A stretch of 64,000 bases of DNA from Chitinophaga deserti (GTDB taxonomy: Bacteria > Bacteroidota > Bacteroidia > Chitinophagales > Chitinophagaceae). The notes beneath the pieces were generated by a model. It ran no database searches and was not told the DNA's origin. It saw nothing but the letters and a program-made list of their open reading frames with translations. The stretch lies in assembly GCF_003149455.1 (NCBI RefSeq), contig NZ_QFFK01000011.1, forward strand, positions 113,259-177,258, written 5' to 3'. This document shows positions 28,390 through 37,918 of the stretch, one piece after another. A program made the translations under genes and the position numbers. Every line of letters starts with the position of its first letter. Within the stretch, counting starts at the first letter, position 1.

Positions 28390-29185
28390 GAAGATACCGA
28401 TAGACAATATCCTGTATTCCTGCGGCACAAGGCAGGAGCGCAGCACGGAAGATTTCCTGGGCATACATGTGGTCACTTATGTACTGTCCGGCGAAATGCA
28501 GCTCACCCTTTCTGGCGGCACCCGGCACCTGAAAACGGGTACACTTGGACTCATGAAGCGCAACCAGCTGGTGAAGGCGGTAAAACTGCCTCCCGCAGGC
28601 GGTGAGTTCAAAGCGATCAACATCTTCCTCAACACGGATATACTCCGGAAATACAGCACGGAGCACCATCAGCATGCTGCCGGCCATAAAAACGAACAAG
28701 GCTTTTACGAACTGCAGGATGATGCGTTCGTAAAAGCCTTCTTTGCCTCACTGGAGCCATATTTCACACAGCCGGAACGTATGACGCCGCTGATGACGGA
28801 ACTGAAAACGAAGGAAGTAATTGCACTGGTGCTGGACATTAACCCTGCACTGAAAAATGTACTGTTCGACTTCTCCGAACCGCACAAAATAGACCTGGAA
28901 GCTTTTATGCTGCAGAATTATATGTTCAACGTATCTATCGATACCCTGGCAAAGCTCACCGGCAGGAGCAGGGCCGGGTTTAAACGCGACTTCGAAAAGG
29001 TGTTTCAGTCTACCCCGGGCCAATGGCTCAAACAGAAGCGCCTGCAGGAAGCCTACCGCCTTATTAAAGACATGCACATCAAACCCTCTGACGTATACCT
29101 GGATGTGGGGTTCGAAAACCTCTCGCATTTCTCCCTATCTTTTAAACAAGCCTTTGGCGTAAGCCCTTCAACGCTGTACCGGTAA
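28373..29185 (+). CDS. AraC-family transcriptional regulator
   Basis: 270 aa. Residues 15-140 are a cupin-like N-terminal domain (FLGIHVVTYVLSGEMQLTLS, HLKTGTLGLMKRNQLVKAVK). Residues 175-270 form the double HTH: MFNVSIDTLAKLTGRSRAGF and PSDVYLDVGFENLSHFSLSF, ending FKQAFGVSPSTLYR, the standard AraC C-terminus. It overlaps the SDR gene by 17 bp, so both come from one transcript. The effector is unknown. Confidence 0.93.
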   Translation: MTPEYKKIPIDNILYSCGTRQERSTEDFLGIHVVTYVLSGEMQLTLSGGTRHLKTGTLGLMKRNQLVKAVKLPPAGGEFKAINIFLNTDILRKYSTEHHQHAAGHKNEQGFYELQDDAFVKAFFASLEPYFTQPERMTPLMTELKTKEVIALVLDINPALKNVLFDFSEPHKIDLEAFMLQNYMFNVSIDTLAKLTGRSRAGFKRDFEKVFQSTPGQWLKQKRLQEAYRLIKDMHIKPSDVYLDVGFENLSHFSLSFKQAFGVSPSTLYR

Positions 29186-29194
29186 ACAATTACC

Positions 29195-29530
29195 TCAACG
29201 GTCGTTCATCGCACGGCAAGCCTCCGCACATTTATGGCAAATGGCTGCGCACTCCTGGCAATGCTCCGAGTTGTGTTTACTGCACTCTGCCGCACAGGAG
29301 TCACAGGCATCGGCACATATCACGCATAAACGGGTAGCGTGCCCGCTGCCAAGGCTCATCAGCTGGGCTGTAGCATAACAAAGGGCAGCGCATTCCATAT
29401 CGAGCTGTATGCAGCGTGCCATATGGGCTACATCAGGCTCCTGCGTACAGGAACTGGCACAGTGGTTACAAACTGCCGCGCATTGCAGGCAGAGGTCTAT
29501 ACAGGCTTTGTCTTCATGATATCCGGACAT
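29195..29530 (-). CDS. Cysteine-rich four-helix copper-binding protein (DUF326 / Csp-like)
   Basis: 111 aa with 19 cysteines, nearly all spaced CxxC, CxxxC or CxxCxxxC along predicted helices (C10, C14, C17, C21, C24, C28; C69, C72, C76, C79, C83; C91, C94, C98, C101, C105). This is the pattern of the DUF326 / copper storage protein (Csp) four-helix bundle, whose inward-facing thiols hold many Cu(I) ions. There is no signal peptide or Tat motif, so it is probably cytosolic (Csp3-like). No copper regulator or ATPase is adjacent. It converges with the AraC gene (10-bp gap). Confidence 0.92.
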   Translation of the reverse strand: MSGYHEDKACIDLCLQCAAVCNHCASSCTQEPDVAHMARCIQLDMECAALCYATAQLMSLGSGHATRLCVICADACDSCAAECSKHNSEHCQECAAICHKCAEACRAMNDR

Positions 29531-29802
29531 AAGATTGCGTATTAGTGGTGAAGAAAATCGCTTAACTGGTCTTGTTACAACACACCTGCTTCAGCATGGT
29601 TCATCCCCATAGCACTAAAAAAGGACCATATCCGGCAATCTCCGGCATTCCAATTGTGTATCAACCGGTTGTATTCCAACAACTTTACCTGCCCAAATGG
29701 GGATTTCCCGCACCAAAGCGGGAACTGCCATGGCTTCAGCCTCCCGCAGGTGGCCTGAGGTATAATGTTTGCATTGTATTAGATGGATGTAAACCAATCG
29801 TT

Positions 29803-30561
29803 ATGAAGGAAATACGGACAGGGATATATCATTCCGGCACCAGCGGACTTGTGTTGCCGGTCCCCAACAAACAGGCGTTTCCCCCGGAATACAAAGACAA
29901 AAGCAGGCTTACCTATTACGCATCACTCTTCAACAGTATCGAAATCAACCGTTCATTCTACACCGTGCCCATGGCTTCCACCGTTAAACGCTGGACGGAA
30001 GAAGTGCCCGATGGCTTTACGTTTACCTACAAACTCTGGCGGGGTATCACCCATGTGAAGGATCTGGCGTATAAAGACGAAGATGTAATCCGATTCATGT
30101 CGGCAATAGGAGAGGCGGGGCAGAAGAAAGGCTGCCTGCTCATTCAGTTGCCGCCCTCCGCATCCATTCATTTATTAGAGAAAACCGTTCGGCTGCTGGA
30201 ACTGGTGCGCTCTGCTGATGCTTCCGGCAACTGGAAGATAGCTCTTGAACTGAGGCACGCATCGTGGTATACACCGGAAACCTTTGCCATGGCAGACGCA
30301 ACCGGATGCAGTATTGTACTGCACGATATGCCCCGCTCCGCCAACGGACGGCTGAACGCCGGGGCGCCATTTGTATATCTCCGCTTTCATGGCCCCGCAG
30401 GAGATTATAAAGGTGGCTATGGCGTAGAGCATTTACGCTTCCGGTGCAGGCAGATACGCGCCTGGCGGCGGGAAGGGAAAGATGTATTTGTGTATTTCAA
30501 CAACACGATAGGCGATGCGATAAAAGACCTGCTTGAACTGAACAGGATGGTGGAACAGTAA
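29803..30561 (+). CDS. DUF72-domain protein
   Basis: 252 aa from ATG 29803; the open frame reaches back to 29572 but that part is not family sequence. DUF72 markers: IYHSGTSG, LTYYASLFNSIEINRSFYTV, VPDGFTFTYKLWRGITHVKD, KGCLLIQLPPSASIHLLEKT, IALELRHASWY, VYLRFHGPAGDYKGGYGVEH, and VFVYFNNTIGDAIKDLLEL at the end. The fold is a TIM-barrel-like protein (YecE type) with no settled activity. Cytosolic. It runs convergently into the antiporter gene with a 1-bp gap. Confidence 0.92.
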   Translation: MKEIRTGIYHSGTSGLVLPVPNKQAFPPEYKDKSRLTYYASLFNSIEINRSFYTVPMASTVKRWTEEVPDGFTFTYKLWRGITHVKDLAYKDEDVIRFMSAIGEAGQKKGCLLIQLPPSASIHLLEKTVRLLELVRSADASGNWKIALELRHASWYTPETFAMADATGCSIVLHDMPRSANGRLNAGAPFVYLRFHGPAGDYKGGYGVEHLRFRCRQIRAWRREGKDVFVYFNNTIGDAIKDLLELNRMVEQ

Positions 30562-30562
30562 C

Positions 30563-31828
30563 CTACGATTCCTTCGCATCCATCTTCCGGATGATCATTG
30601 GCAGCACCAGGCCCTGTCCAAGGATGGAGATCAATACAACCACGGTAGTAATAAAAAGAATCACATTGCGCATGTGCGGGTCCAGCCCGCTTTCAGGCGT
30701 ATGTGGCAGGGCAATGGCCATGGCGAGGGAAACAATGCCCCGCATACCCGCCCAGCCTATCACCCACGATTCCTGGATGCTCAGCATGATCGATTGCAGG
30801 AAGGTATAATGGGAATGATCCGGCTTCAGCCTGCGGAACACCCCTTCGAGATTGCGGCGGATGAAGAACAGCCTGATAAAGCGAACGATCACGGTTACCA
30901 GCACGATCAGCAGGGCATAGAAGCAATAGGGGAGTATCTTGGTATGTTCGATAGACTCAATCACCAATGGAAATTCTAAACCAATAAACAGGAAGATCAA
31001 CCCGTTCAGGATAAACACCAGCACTTCCCATAAGGTCTTCGATTGCGCCCGTACCGTTTCAGGGAAGCGCTCCACTGCTAATTTAGAGATACCGAATGCC
31101 AGCACCACCACTGCAATAACCCCCGAAAAGTGAAACGCCTCCGCCAGCAGGTAAGTAACGAAAGGTGCTATCAGTATCACACTAAGTACCGCCAGCAAAT
31201 GGCCCCTGATGTAGCGGAGCATTAAGCCGGCCAGAATAGCCATGATCAGTCCTGTTACAAACCCGCCCACCAGCAGCTTAATAAAAGTACCGATGGCGTT
31301 CACCCATATAAACGCCCCTCCGGCCACAGCCGCCAGCGCAAAGCGGTAAGCCACCAGTGCCGAAGCATCATTAATAAGACTTTCCCCTTCGAGGATCGTC
31401 ATGGTATTGCGGGTGAGTTTCAGGTTCTTGGTAATTCCTATAGCCGCCACGGCATCCGTGGCTGAAAGGATGGCTCCCAGCAGGAAAGACAAAGGCCAGG
31501 TCATCTCCGGGATCAGGTAGTAAGACATTACGGCGATGGCAGCCGCAGTCAGGAAAACGAGCCCTATGGCAAGGGAACTGATGGTCCGGAAGTGGCGCTT
31601 GAAATCATCGAAATGCATGTTGTAAGCAGCATCGAAGAGAAGGGGTGGCAGGAATAAAAGGAAAATGATCTCCGGATTGATCTGTATCACCGGCATACCG
31701 GGAATAAAACCCACGGCAATTCCAGAAATAATTAATAAAACCGGAGAGGCGAGCTTGTTCCGGTCGGCGAATGCGCTGATCAATATCATGATGCCCAGCA
31801 GCAGCAGGATGATTTTGTAATGCTCCAT
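30563..31828 (-). CDS. CPA1-type sodium/proton antiporter
   Basis: 421 aa with about twelve membrane helices. The core transport motifs are present: LLFLPPLLFDAAYN, GAILSATDAVAAIGI (the Asp of the TD-type unwound helix), ILEGESLINDASALV (the ND pair) and GWAGMRGIVSLAMAIALP (conserved Arg in the family MRG). This is the NhaP-like CPA1 architecture, exchanging Na+ or K+ for H+ across the inner membrane. The C-terminus ends soon after the last helix, so there is no large regulatory domain. Monocistronic; ion preference cannot be told from sequence. Confidence 0.93.
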   Translation of the reverse strand: MEHYKIILLLLGIMILISAFADRNKLASPVLLIISGIAVGFIPGMPVIQINPEIIFLLFLPPLLFDAAYNMHFDDFKRHFRTISSLAIGLVFLTAAAIAVMSYYLIPEMTWPLSFLLGAILSATDAVAAIGITKNLKLTRNTMTILEGESLINDASALVAYRFALAAVAGGAFIWVNAIGTFIKLLVGGFVTGLIMAILAGLMLRYIRGHLLAVLSVILIAPFVTYLLAEAFHFSGVIAVVVLAFGISKLAVERFPETVRAQSKTLWEVLVFILNGLIFLFIGLEFPLVIESIEHTKILPYCFYALLIVLVTVIVRFIRLFFIRRNLEGVFRRLKPDHSHYTFLQSIMLSIQESWVIGWAGMRGIVSLAMAIALPHTPESGLDPHMRNVILFITTVVVLISILGQGLVLPMIIRKMDAKES

Positions 31829-32148
31829 ATGTGTGATACAATCCGGGGTTCCTTCCCGTTACTTAAATATATAAAGATACCCGTACATCCCGATTATTAA
31901 GCACCCCAAAGCGAAAAACCGACACCATAAAACGGTTATCATTTTAGCAAAATGATTAGCTGCCGGCCGGGTGCTTTAGATTAGAATTATTATTTATATT
32001 GCAATACGACCTGATTAATTATATTGCTTAGACTGCCCTTTGAGCCCTGCCCTTGTGACCCTGTTATGCCCACAGTCTGCACCCTTATTCAAAACCCGTT
32101 TTCACTATCCACGCATGTACCTATTTTTTCATACCCAATCCAAAACCC
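31829..32148. other. 320-bp gap, no gene seen
   Basis: AT-rich, between divergent genes. No clear promoter consensus, repeat or RNA gene was found. Confidence 0.5.
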
Positions 32149-34389
32149 ATGACACAGTACTACAAAAAACTATTCCTACTGGGATTGCTTTGTTGTTGCA
32201 TCCCCCTTATTGCATTATCACAGGTTAAAACGAAGTACTTCAAAGAAGGTATCCCTACCGCATTGACATCCGCCAGAGTGGCCGGCATTACGCCCCATGT
32301 GATTCCGGCACCTGCTTCGTTCGATCAGCTACGGACCAGTGCTGAGAAAACAAACGGTGAGTATGTCGGAAAATTCGCCACCCCGGTAACAGTTTCAATT
32401 GACGTTCTGAAAACTGCAACCGTGGTAGAAGATAAGCGCTATACAACCTACCTATTACCCCTGAGAGGAGAAAAGGCACTGAGCCTTTCCCTGCATTTCG
32501 GGAAGTTCTCTTTATCAAAAAACGCCGTACTCAGTATTTATAATCAGTTTGAACTGACAGACAGTATCACTGCTACTGAAAACAATCCCTTGCAGCAATG
32601 GGCTACGCGCGCATATCTGGGCAGCGACCTTACCATTAGCCTGAAAGTGCCTACATCAGAAGCGAAAAATAACAGTCTCCTGATTAACAGGGTTAACTTC
32701 GGCTACAAAGCCCTGGGAGGGGAATACTTTGGCAGTCCGGGTGCATCCGCTTCATGCAATGTGAATATTGCCTGCCCAACGGGAAATGGTTGGGATAATG
32801 AAAAAAATTCCGTTGCCCTCATCCTTGGTGATGGTATTATCTATTGCACCGGTGCAATGGTAATGAATACCGCGAACACCAATACGCCATATCTCCTTAC
32901 TGCCAACCACTGTTATTTAGGTGCCACCAATGTAGCGGGCTGGGTATTCCAGTTCCAGACATGGAGTATGGTGTGTAATGGTAACAGCGGCTGGTCTGAA
33001 ACGCATCAGTACAATGGTGCTACCCTGAGAGCCAATGATGCTGCCACAGACTTTGCTTTGCTGGAGCTGAACACAACACCATCCGTCAATTCAGGTATTA
33101 ATTATGCAGGATGGAGCAGATGTGCCACACCAGCCACATCTGCCACTACAATACATCATCCGAGCGGAGATCTGATGAAGATCAGCCAGGATAATCATCC
33201 GCTGGTTTCGGTATCATGGCTGGGAAGCCCTTCTAATCACTGGCGCGCTACTTTTGATGCCGGTATTGTTCAACCCGGTTCATCGGGCGCTCCTTTGTTT
33301 GATCCCAGTCACCGTATAGTGGGCCAGCTGCATGGCTATCAGGCCAATGCCTGTGTAGGCCCCAACAATACTAATGCCTGCTATTGCACTCAGCCAATAG
33401 GTGAATACGGCCGGTTCGACCTCTCCTGGACAGGTGGCGGCACCAATGCCACCCGCCTCAGTAACTGGCTGGACCCCGGAAATACCAATGCCTTTACCAC
33501 CAATACCTCTGCAGTTTACAGGTTAAACGGCCTTCCCGGCCAGTTCGATCTTGAAGGCGATCCTAATCTGAACTCACCTACGCAAAACTTTACACTGAAA
33601 TATAATGGCCTCCCTTACTTCGGCAATGTTTCCTGGACATCCTCCAATACCGCTGTTGCCACTGTTGCAGGTTCAGGACATACCGTAACAGTTACCAGAG
33701 TAGGCGGATGTGGCTTTACTACACTCACCGCCACAGAAACAAACTGTGGCACAAGTTCGACAGCCATCGCAAGACCATTGGGCGTAGCAGGCCCACAACT
33801 GAATGGATTCGACTTTACCAAAACCGGTAACCCATGCTCGCCCTCATTCGGAGTTACCTATAACGGCAACGGAGGCTGCGCGCTGCGTACGGATGCTAAT
33901 GTGCAGGAAGTGGAATACTGGTTCTCAAGCCCATATTCTTACAGCATCAATTATAACTCCGGAAGCTTATCATGCTACAGCACCAGTATCGTGAACAAGG
34001 CTGGCTTCACAGGAACATTCCCCACACAATCCCAGCCATATGTGGTAACCATCCGGTTCAGGGTGAGGAATAATTGTGAATGGAGCGAATGGTCGCCCGG
34101 GTATTACCATTTCGTGCAAAGCTGTGGTTTCGCCTTTACAGTTACGCCCAATCCTGTCACCAGCAGGGTAGAAGTGGCGCTGGATGAAGCAACCGTGAAG
34201 AAAACTGCAGAACGTTTCATCAGGGAGGTACAGATCTCTGACAAATCAGGCCGAATTCTGCGGCAAACAAGATATGGCACCGGCACCCAAAGACTCACTC
34301 TGGACATGTCAGGCCTTAAACCGGATGTGTATTTCCTCCGGGTGTTTGACGGGAAGGAGTGGAGAAGTGAATCAATTATCAAACGATAA
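32149..34389 (+). CDS. Secreted lysyl-endopeptidase-like serine protease with T9SS signal
   Basis: 746 aa. Signal peptide about residues 1-24 (LFLLGLLCCCIPLIALSQ). Residues 60-200 are a prodomain-like region. The trypsin-fold (S1-type, lysyl endopeptidase-like) catalytic domain has H254 (LTANHCYLG), D301 (ATDFALLELN) and S379 (QPGSSGAPLFD), preceded by a cysteine-rich start (ASCNVNIACPTGNGWDN). Then follow an Ig/BIG2-like segment (about 470-545) and a further beta-rich domain with paired cysteines. The T9SS C-terminal sorting domain is FTVTPNPVTSRVEVALD to SESIIKR. It is exported via Sec and T9SS to the surface or medium as a nutritional protease. Monocistronic with a strong terminator. Confidence 0.93.
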   Translation: MTQYYKKLFLLGLLCCCIPLIALSQVKTKYFKEGIPTALTSARVAGITPHVIPAPASFDQLRTSAEKTNGEYVGKFATPVTVSIDVLKTATVVEDKRYTTYLLPLRGEKALSLSLHFGKFSLSKNAVLSIYNQFELTDSITATENNPLQQWATRAYLGSDLTISLKVPTSEAKNNSLLINRVNFGYKALGGEYFGSPGASASCNVNIACPTGNGWDNEKNSVALILGDGIIYCTGAMVMNTANTNTPYLLTANHCYLGATNVAGWVFQFQTWSMVCNGNSGWSETHQYNGATLRANDAATDFALLELNTTPSVNSGINYAGWSRCATPATSATTIHHPSGDLMKISQDNHPLVSVSWLGSPSNHWRATFDAGIVQPGSSGAPLFDPSHRIVGQLHGYQANACVGPNNTNACYCTQPIGEYGRFDLSWTGGGTNATRLSNWLDPGNTNAFTTNTSAVYRLNGLPGQFDLEGDPNLNSPTQNFTLKYNGLPYFGNVSWTSSNTAVATVAGSGHTVTVTRVGGCGFTTLTATETNCGTSSTAIARPLGVAGPQLNGFDFTKTGNPCSPSFGVTYNGNGGCALRTDANVQEVEYWFSSPYSYSINYNSGSLSCYSTSIVNKAGFTGTFPTQSQPYVVTIRFRVRNNCEWSEWSPGYYHFVQSCGFAFTVTPNPVTSRVEVALDEATVKKTAERFIREVQISDKSGRILRQTRYGTGTQRLTLDMSGLKPDVYFLRVFDGKEWRSESIIKR

Positions 34390-34403
34390 TTTCATATACA
34401 ACC

Positions 34404-34440
34404 ATAAAGCCACCCGGACAAAAATCCCGGGTGGCTTTAT
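34404..34440 (+). terminator. Intrinsic terminator after the serine protease gene
   Basis: A 14-bp perfect stem (34404-34417 with 34427-34440) containing GCCACCCGG, with a T-rich 3' side. Confidence 0.9.
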
Positions 34441-34802
34441 TATTTCCCCAATTCATCAATTATTTCATGTGAATGAATCCCGGTTGCAAACAGCAATAAT
34501 TTCAGGCACAAAATCAGGTAACACCGCCACATTTTCACCTGTAACCCATTGATTAGTAACCATAAGCTCCCAAACAAAGCCACCTTACCGCTGCTTACAA
34601 TCAGGGCATTCCGTTCATACCTGTTTATGCCCGGTGAAGTAATCCTAATAACTTATTGGCAATGAACACTATGATAGTGAATAACTTTATTATATATTTA
34701 CCGCCAAATTTAACAGAACATTATCTAGGGGATTAACCAAAAAAGACCGTCTATCCTGATATAAACTGGTAAATTTGTACTTTATTACGCATCCAACAAC
34801 TT
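34441..34802. other. 362-bp gap upstream of the acyltransferase operon
   Basis: A TAAATTTG box at 34770-34777, 25 bp before the ATG at 34803, fits a Bacteroidota -7 element, but no TTTG is found at the right distance upstream. Nothing else is recognised. Confidence 0.5.
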
Positions 34803-35717
34803 ATGCCATTTTTGAGTATAATTCTATATTACTTACTCCTTCCGGTGGTTTACTTCATCAGTATTCTTCCATTCCCAGTGCTTTATCTGCTGTCGGATGT
34901 GTTTTTCGTATTACTGTATTATGTAGTGGGATACCGTAAGAAGGTAGTGAGGGAGAACCTGGCCAATTCTTTTCCGGGTAAGTCTGAACAGGAGATTGAA
35001 GTGATTTGCCGGGATTATTACCGGTATTTCTGTGACCTCTTCCTGGAAACTTTCAAAACGCTGACCATCAGTAAAGCTTCCATGCTCAGGCATTGCTCCG
35101 TAGCACCGGAAACTGTGGAACTGTTTAAACGCCTCCATGCCGAAGGCAGAAGCATCATTCTGGTAATGGGGCATTATGGCAACTGGGAATGGGGTGGCAA
35201 CTCTTTCAGCCTGCTTTGTCCGCAGCAATTGTATGTAGTATATCACCCGCTGGCTAATAAACATTACGACGGTCTCATGTACAGGATGCGTACCCGCTTC
35301 GGCACCAAACTCATCCCCATGCAGGAAACTTTCCGTGAAATGGTAAAGCTGAGAGGAGAAATAAATGCCACGGCACTGATCGCCGATCAGTCGCCCCGGC
35401 CCGATACCGCGCAATGGGTTAACTTCCTGAACCAGGATACGCCCGTATTTACCGGCACCGAGCGCATTGCCTCTAAAATGAACTACCCGGTAGTATATGT
35501 ATCCGTTTCCCGCGTTAAACGGGGCTATTATACGGTTACTGCAGAAGTACTGCTGGACAAGCCCGCAACCGCAGCTCCGGGCCAGATCACAGAAATTCAT
35601 ACCCGTCGGCTGGAAGCCGATATCATCCGTCAGCCTGCCACCTGGTTATGGTCGCACAGGAGATGGAAGCATAAGAGAATCAACACACCAACACCAACCG
35701 AAACAGCAACAGCTTAA
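34803..35717 (+). CDS. LpxL/HtrB-type lysophospholipid (lipid A) acyltransferase
   Basis: 304 aa. An N-terminal hydrophobic segment (residues 3-40) anchors it in the inner membrane. VVRENLANSFPGKSEQEIE and the catalytic HX4(D/E) motif in GHYGNWEWGG are diagnostic of the lipid A late acyltransferase superfamily; ATALIADQSPRPDTAQWVNF matches the second conserved block. It probably transfers an acyl chain to a lipid A or ornithine-lipid-type acceptor; the exact acceptor cannot be told, and Bacteroidota carry several paralogues. It is followed 9 bp later by a fatty-acid desaturase-like gene, which suggests coordinated membrane-lipid modification. Confidence 0.92.
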   Translation: MPFLSIILYYLLLPVVYFISILPFPVLYLLSDVFFVLLYYVVGYRKKVVRENLANSFPGKSEQEIEVICRDYYRYFCDLFLETFKTLTISKASMLRHCSVAPETVELFKRLHAEGRSIILVMGHYGNWEWGGNSFSLLCPQQLYVVYHPLANKHYDGLMYRMRTRFGTKLIPMQETFREMVKLRGEINATALIADQSPRPDTAQWVNFLNQDTPVFTGTERIASKMNYPVVYVSVSRVKRGYYTVTAEVLLDKPATAAPGQITEIHTRRLEADIIRQPATWLWSHRRWKHKRINTPTPTETATA

Positions 35718-35726
35718 ACCAACGCG

Positions 35727-36746
35727 ATGTTAGAAGGAAAACAACTCATATTAGCCACCAAACCTTACGCCCAGGAGAAACGTGCACTTAGCTGGCGGCA
35801 TACCATATCCACTTTAGTCCTGCTCATTGCTTCGCTCACCGCTACCATGGTGATGCCTTATCTTGCTTTACGGATTGCTTTCAGCCTGCTGTCGGGCCTG
35901 TTGATCATGCGGATGTTCATCATCTATCACGATTACCTGCACCATTCCATTCTTAAAAACAGTAAAATTGCCGAGGCCATTATGACGGTGTTCGGTCTTT
36001 ATATACTTGCGCCCAAAAGTATCTGGAAGCGCTCACACGATTACCACCACCAGCACAACTCTAAGCTGTACAGCGCCAGCATTGGCTCTTACCCGGTGGC
36101 TACCGTTAAAGGTTTTGCTGCCATGAGCCGCGGCGAGCGCAGGATGTACCTGTTTACCCGCCATCCGCTCACCATCCTGTTCGGCTACCTGTTCATGTTC
36201 ATCATCGGCATGTGCGCCAACTCGTTTATTGCCAGTCCAAGGCGCCACTACGATGCCCTGATCGCCCTGTTCCTCCATGCAGCGGCATCGGCTATCGTGA
36301 TCATCTTTGCCGGGGTAACCGCCTGGGCACTGCTGGTACTGGCCCCTATCTTTATCGCTACCTGCATCGGCACTTACCTGTTCTATGCACAACATAACTT
36401 CCCCGGTGTGGTGTTTAACACCAAGGAAGAGTGGTGCTACGACAAAGCAGCCCTTCTGTCTTCCAGCCACATGGTAATGGGCCCTGTTATGCGCTGGTTC
36501 GCCGGCAATATTGGCATGCACCACATCCACCACCTCAACGCACGCATACCTTTTTACCGCCTGCCTGAAGCCATGGCCAATATCCCTGAGCTGCAGCATG
36601 CCGGTACTACCTCGCTTCACCCAAGAGATATCCGCGCCTGTCTTAAACTGAAAGTTTGGGATCCGGAACAGCAAATGATGGTGGGCGTAAAAGGTATCCC
36701 CCGAGCAGCATCCTTCCAGGGTAAAGTGCAAACCGCCGCCGGCTGA
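35727..36746 (+). CDS. Membrane fatty-acid desaturase family protein
   Basis: 339 aa with at least four membrane helices. The three histidine boxes for a diiron centre are visible: HDYLHHS (about residue 73), HDYHHQHN (about 108) and HHIHHLN (about 268), the spacing of integral-membrane desaturases and hydroxylases. This could introduce a double bond or a hydroxyl into acyl chains. Its position directly after an LpxL-type acyltransferase, in a two-gene operon, points to processing of an acyl lipid. The product (unsaturated or hydroxylated) is unknown. Confidence 0.92.
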   Translation: MLEGKQLILATKPYAQEKRALSWRHTISTLVLLIASLTATMVMPYLALRIAFSLLSGLLIMRMFIIYHDYLHHSILKNSKIAEAIMTVFGLYILAPKSIWKRSHDYHHQHNSKLYSASIGSYPVATVKGFAAMSRGERRMYLFTRHPLTILFGYLFMFIIGMCANSFIASPRRHYDALIALFLHAAASAIVIIFAGVTAWALLVLAPIFIATCIGTYLFYAQHNFPGVVFNTKEEWCYDKAALLSSSHMVMGPVMRWFAGNIGMHHIHHLNARIPFYRLPEAMANIPELQHAGTTSLHPRDIRACLKLKVWDPEQQMMVGVKGIPRAASFQGKVQTAAG

Positions 36747-36756
36747 AAAGATAAAA

Positions 36757-36795
36757 AGGCCGGCCCTGATGTATAATAAACTTCCGGACCGGCCT
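36757..36795. terminator. Hairpin between convergent genes
   Basis: AGGCCGG (36757-36763) and CCGGCCT (36789-36795) arms around a 25-nt loop; an A-run on the left gives a T-run for the minus-strand gene ending at 36825. Confidence 0.6.
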
Positions 36796-36824
36796 GATAC
36801 TTCTACCGCAGCTATGCTCCGCTG

Positions 36825-37913
36825 CTATGCTACATTCTGCGCAATCAGTCTTACTTTCATGGTATACTCCACATTATCCAGCCCGGATGAGTAATCCTTC
36901 GTGCTGTTGAAGATGACGCTCTCGTTCAGCTTCAATTGGGACAAAATGATACTGAAATAACCCACCACATCATCATCGTTTCCCGCATCTTCATCATACA
37001 CCGTTACCGCCACACTGCTGTTAAACCAAACTGACCGGCCACAGGCCCAGCTTTCGCCTTCTTTCATGGAGAAATTGCTGTAGGTAGGGTATGGGTACAC
37101 TGTATCACCATCGGCCTGAAACGTGAAATAGACCTCATTCTCATCACCGCTGCCGTCGTTGGAAGGGTGAACGCATTTCAGGCTTTCAAGGATAAGGAAG
37201 TTATTCTTGCGCGGCTGCACTACCGGCTTGAGGTAGGGATCCACCCCCTGATCGCCGAGGATGTAAGTGTAGTATTCCACGATAGATATCCCGTCTTCTA
37301 TACCAGCTCCCAAAGTGATCGCAATACCCCGCCGGCCGGAGGTATTGAAATAGAACCCTGCACTGAACTCTACTTCCGCGCCTAAATCTATTTCAACGCC
37401 CTGCAGGCTCCCGCCAAGATCTGCCGGCGCCTCGTTCCACAGGCCAAATTGCGCCCCAATCATAGTACCGGCCTGCAATCCAACATCCACCGCCACCGTC
37501 AAAAACTCCGCAGCCTCCAGGCCTTTGGATTCACCAATCCCCGTGGCTATACCAATGGTGCCGGAGAAACCTATGATTAACTCCGCTTCCACGGTTATAC
37601 CTATGGTAAAACTGCTATCCGGCAGATCCAGTGACCTGATCCAGCTGATCAGTTTAATGAATATTGGCTTATCAGGCAGCGAAGCTACGTATGCCCGGAG
37701 GGTGGGGAGGTCCATGTTCTCCACTTCCGCCAGTTCTTTTTTACCCTCAGGCGATTCACTATATGCCTTCCAGGCTTTTTCGGATTCAATAAACACCTGC
37801 TTCTGATTTTCCGTCAATACCGGTTTTTCAGGCACGGGAGCAGCAGGCGAGGAGGGCATGGATGTAAAATCCGCCACATAATTTGCAAGTTGGATTTTCA
37901 GGAGTTCTTTCAT
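36825..37913 (-). CDS. Unrecognised protein with beta-rich core and C-terminal C2-like module
   Basis: 362 aa, no signal peptide, family unknown. Residues 1-95 are helical and charged (ENQKQVFIESEKAWKAYSES). Residues 96-220 are an alternating-pattern, glycine-rich beta segment: SFTIGITVEAELIIGFSGTI, LTVAVDVGLQAGTMIGAQFG, VEIDLGAEVEFSAGFYF, GIAITLGAGIEDGIS. Alternating small and hydrophobic residues of this type occur in amphipathic barrel strands. Residues 245-355 resemble a C2-like beta-sandwich (FNSSVAVTVYDEDAGNDDDV, an acidic loop that could bind Ca2+) and show the same layout as the neighbouring 121-aa protein. The two genes are 5 bp apart in one operon. Confidence 0.6.
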   Translation of the reverse strand: MKELLKIQLANYVADFTSMPSSPAAPVPEKPVLTENQKQVFIESEKAWKAYSESPEGKKELAEVENMDLPTLRAYVASLPDKPIFIKLISWIRSLDLPDSSFTIGITVEAELIIGFSGTIGIATGIGESKGLEAAEFLTVAVDVGLQAGTMIGAQFGLWNEAPADLGGSLQGVEIDLGAEVEFSAGFYFNTSGRRGIAITLGAGIEDGISIVEYYTYILGDQGVDPYLKPVVQPRKNNFLILESLKCVHPSNDGSGDENEVYFTFQADGDTVYPYPTYSNFSMKEGESWACGRSVWFNSSVAVTVYDEDAGNDDDVVGYFSIILSQLKLNESVIFNSTKDYSSGLDNVEYTMKVRLIAQNVA

Positions 37914-37918
37914 GATGG

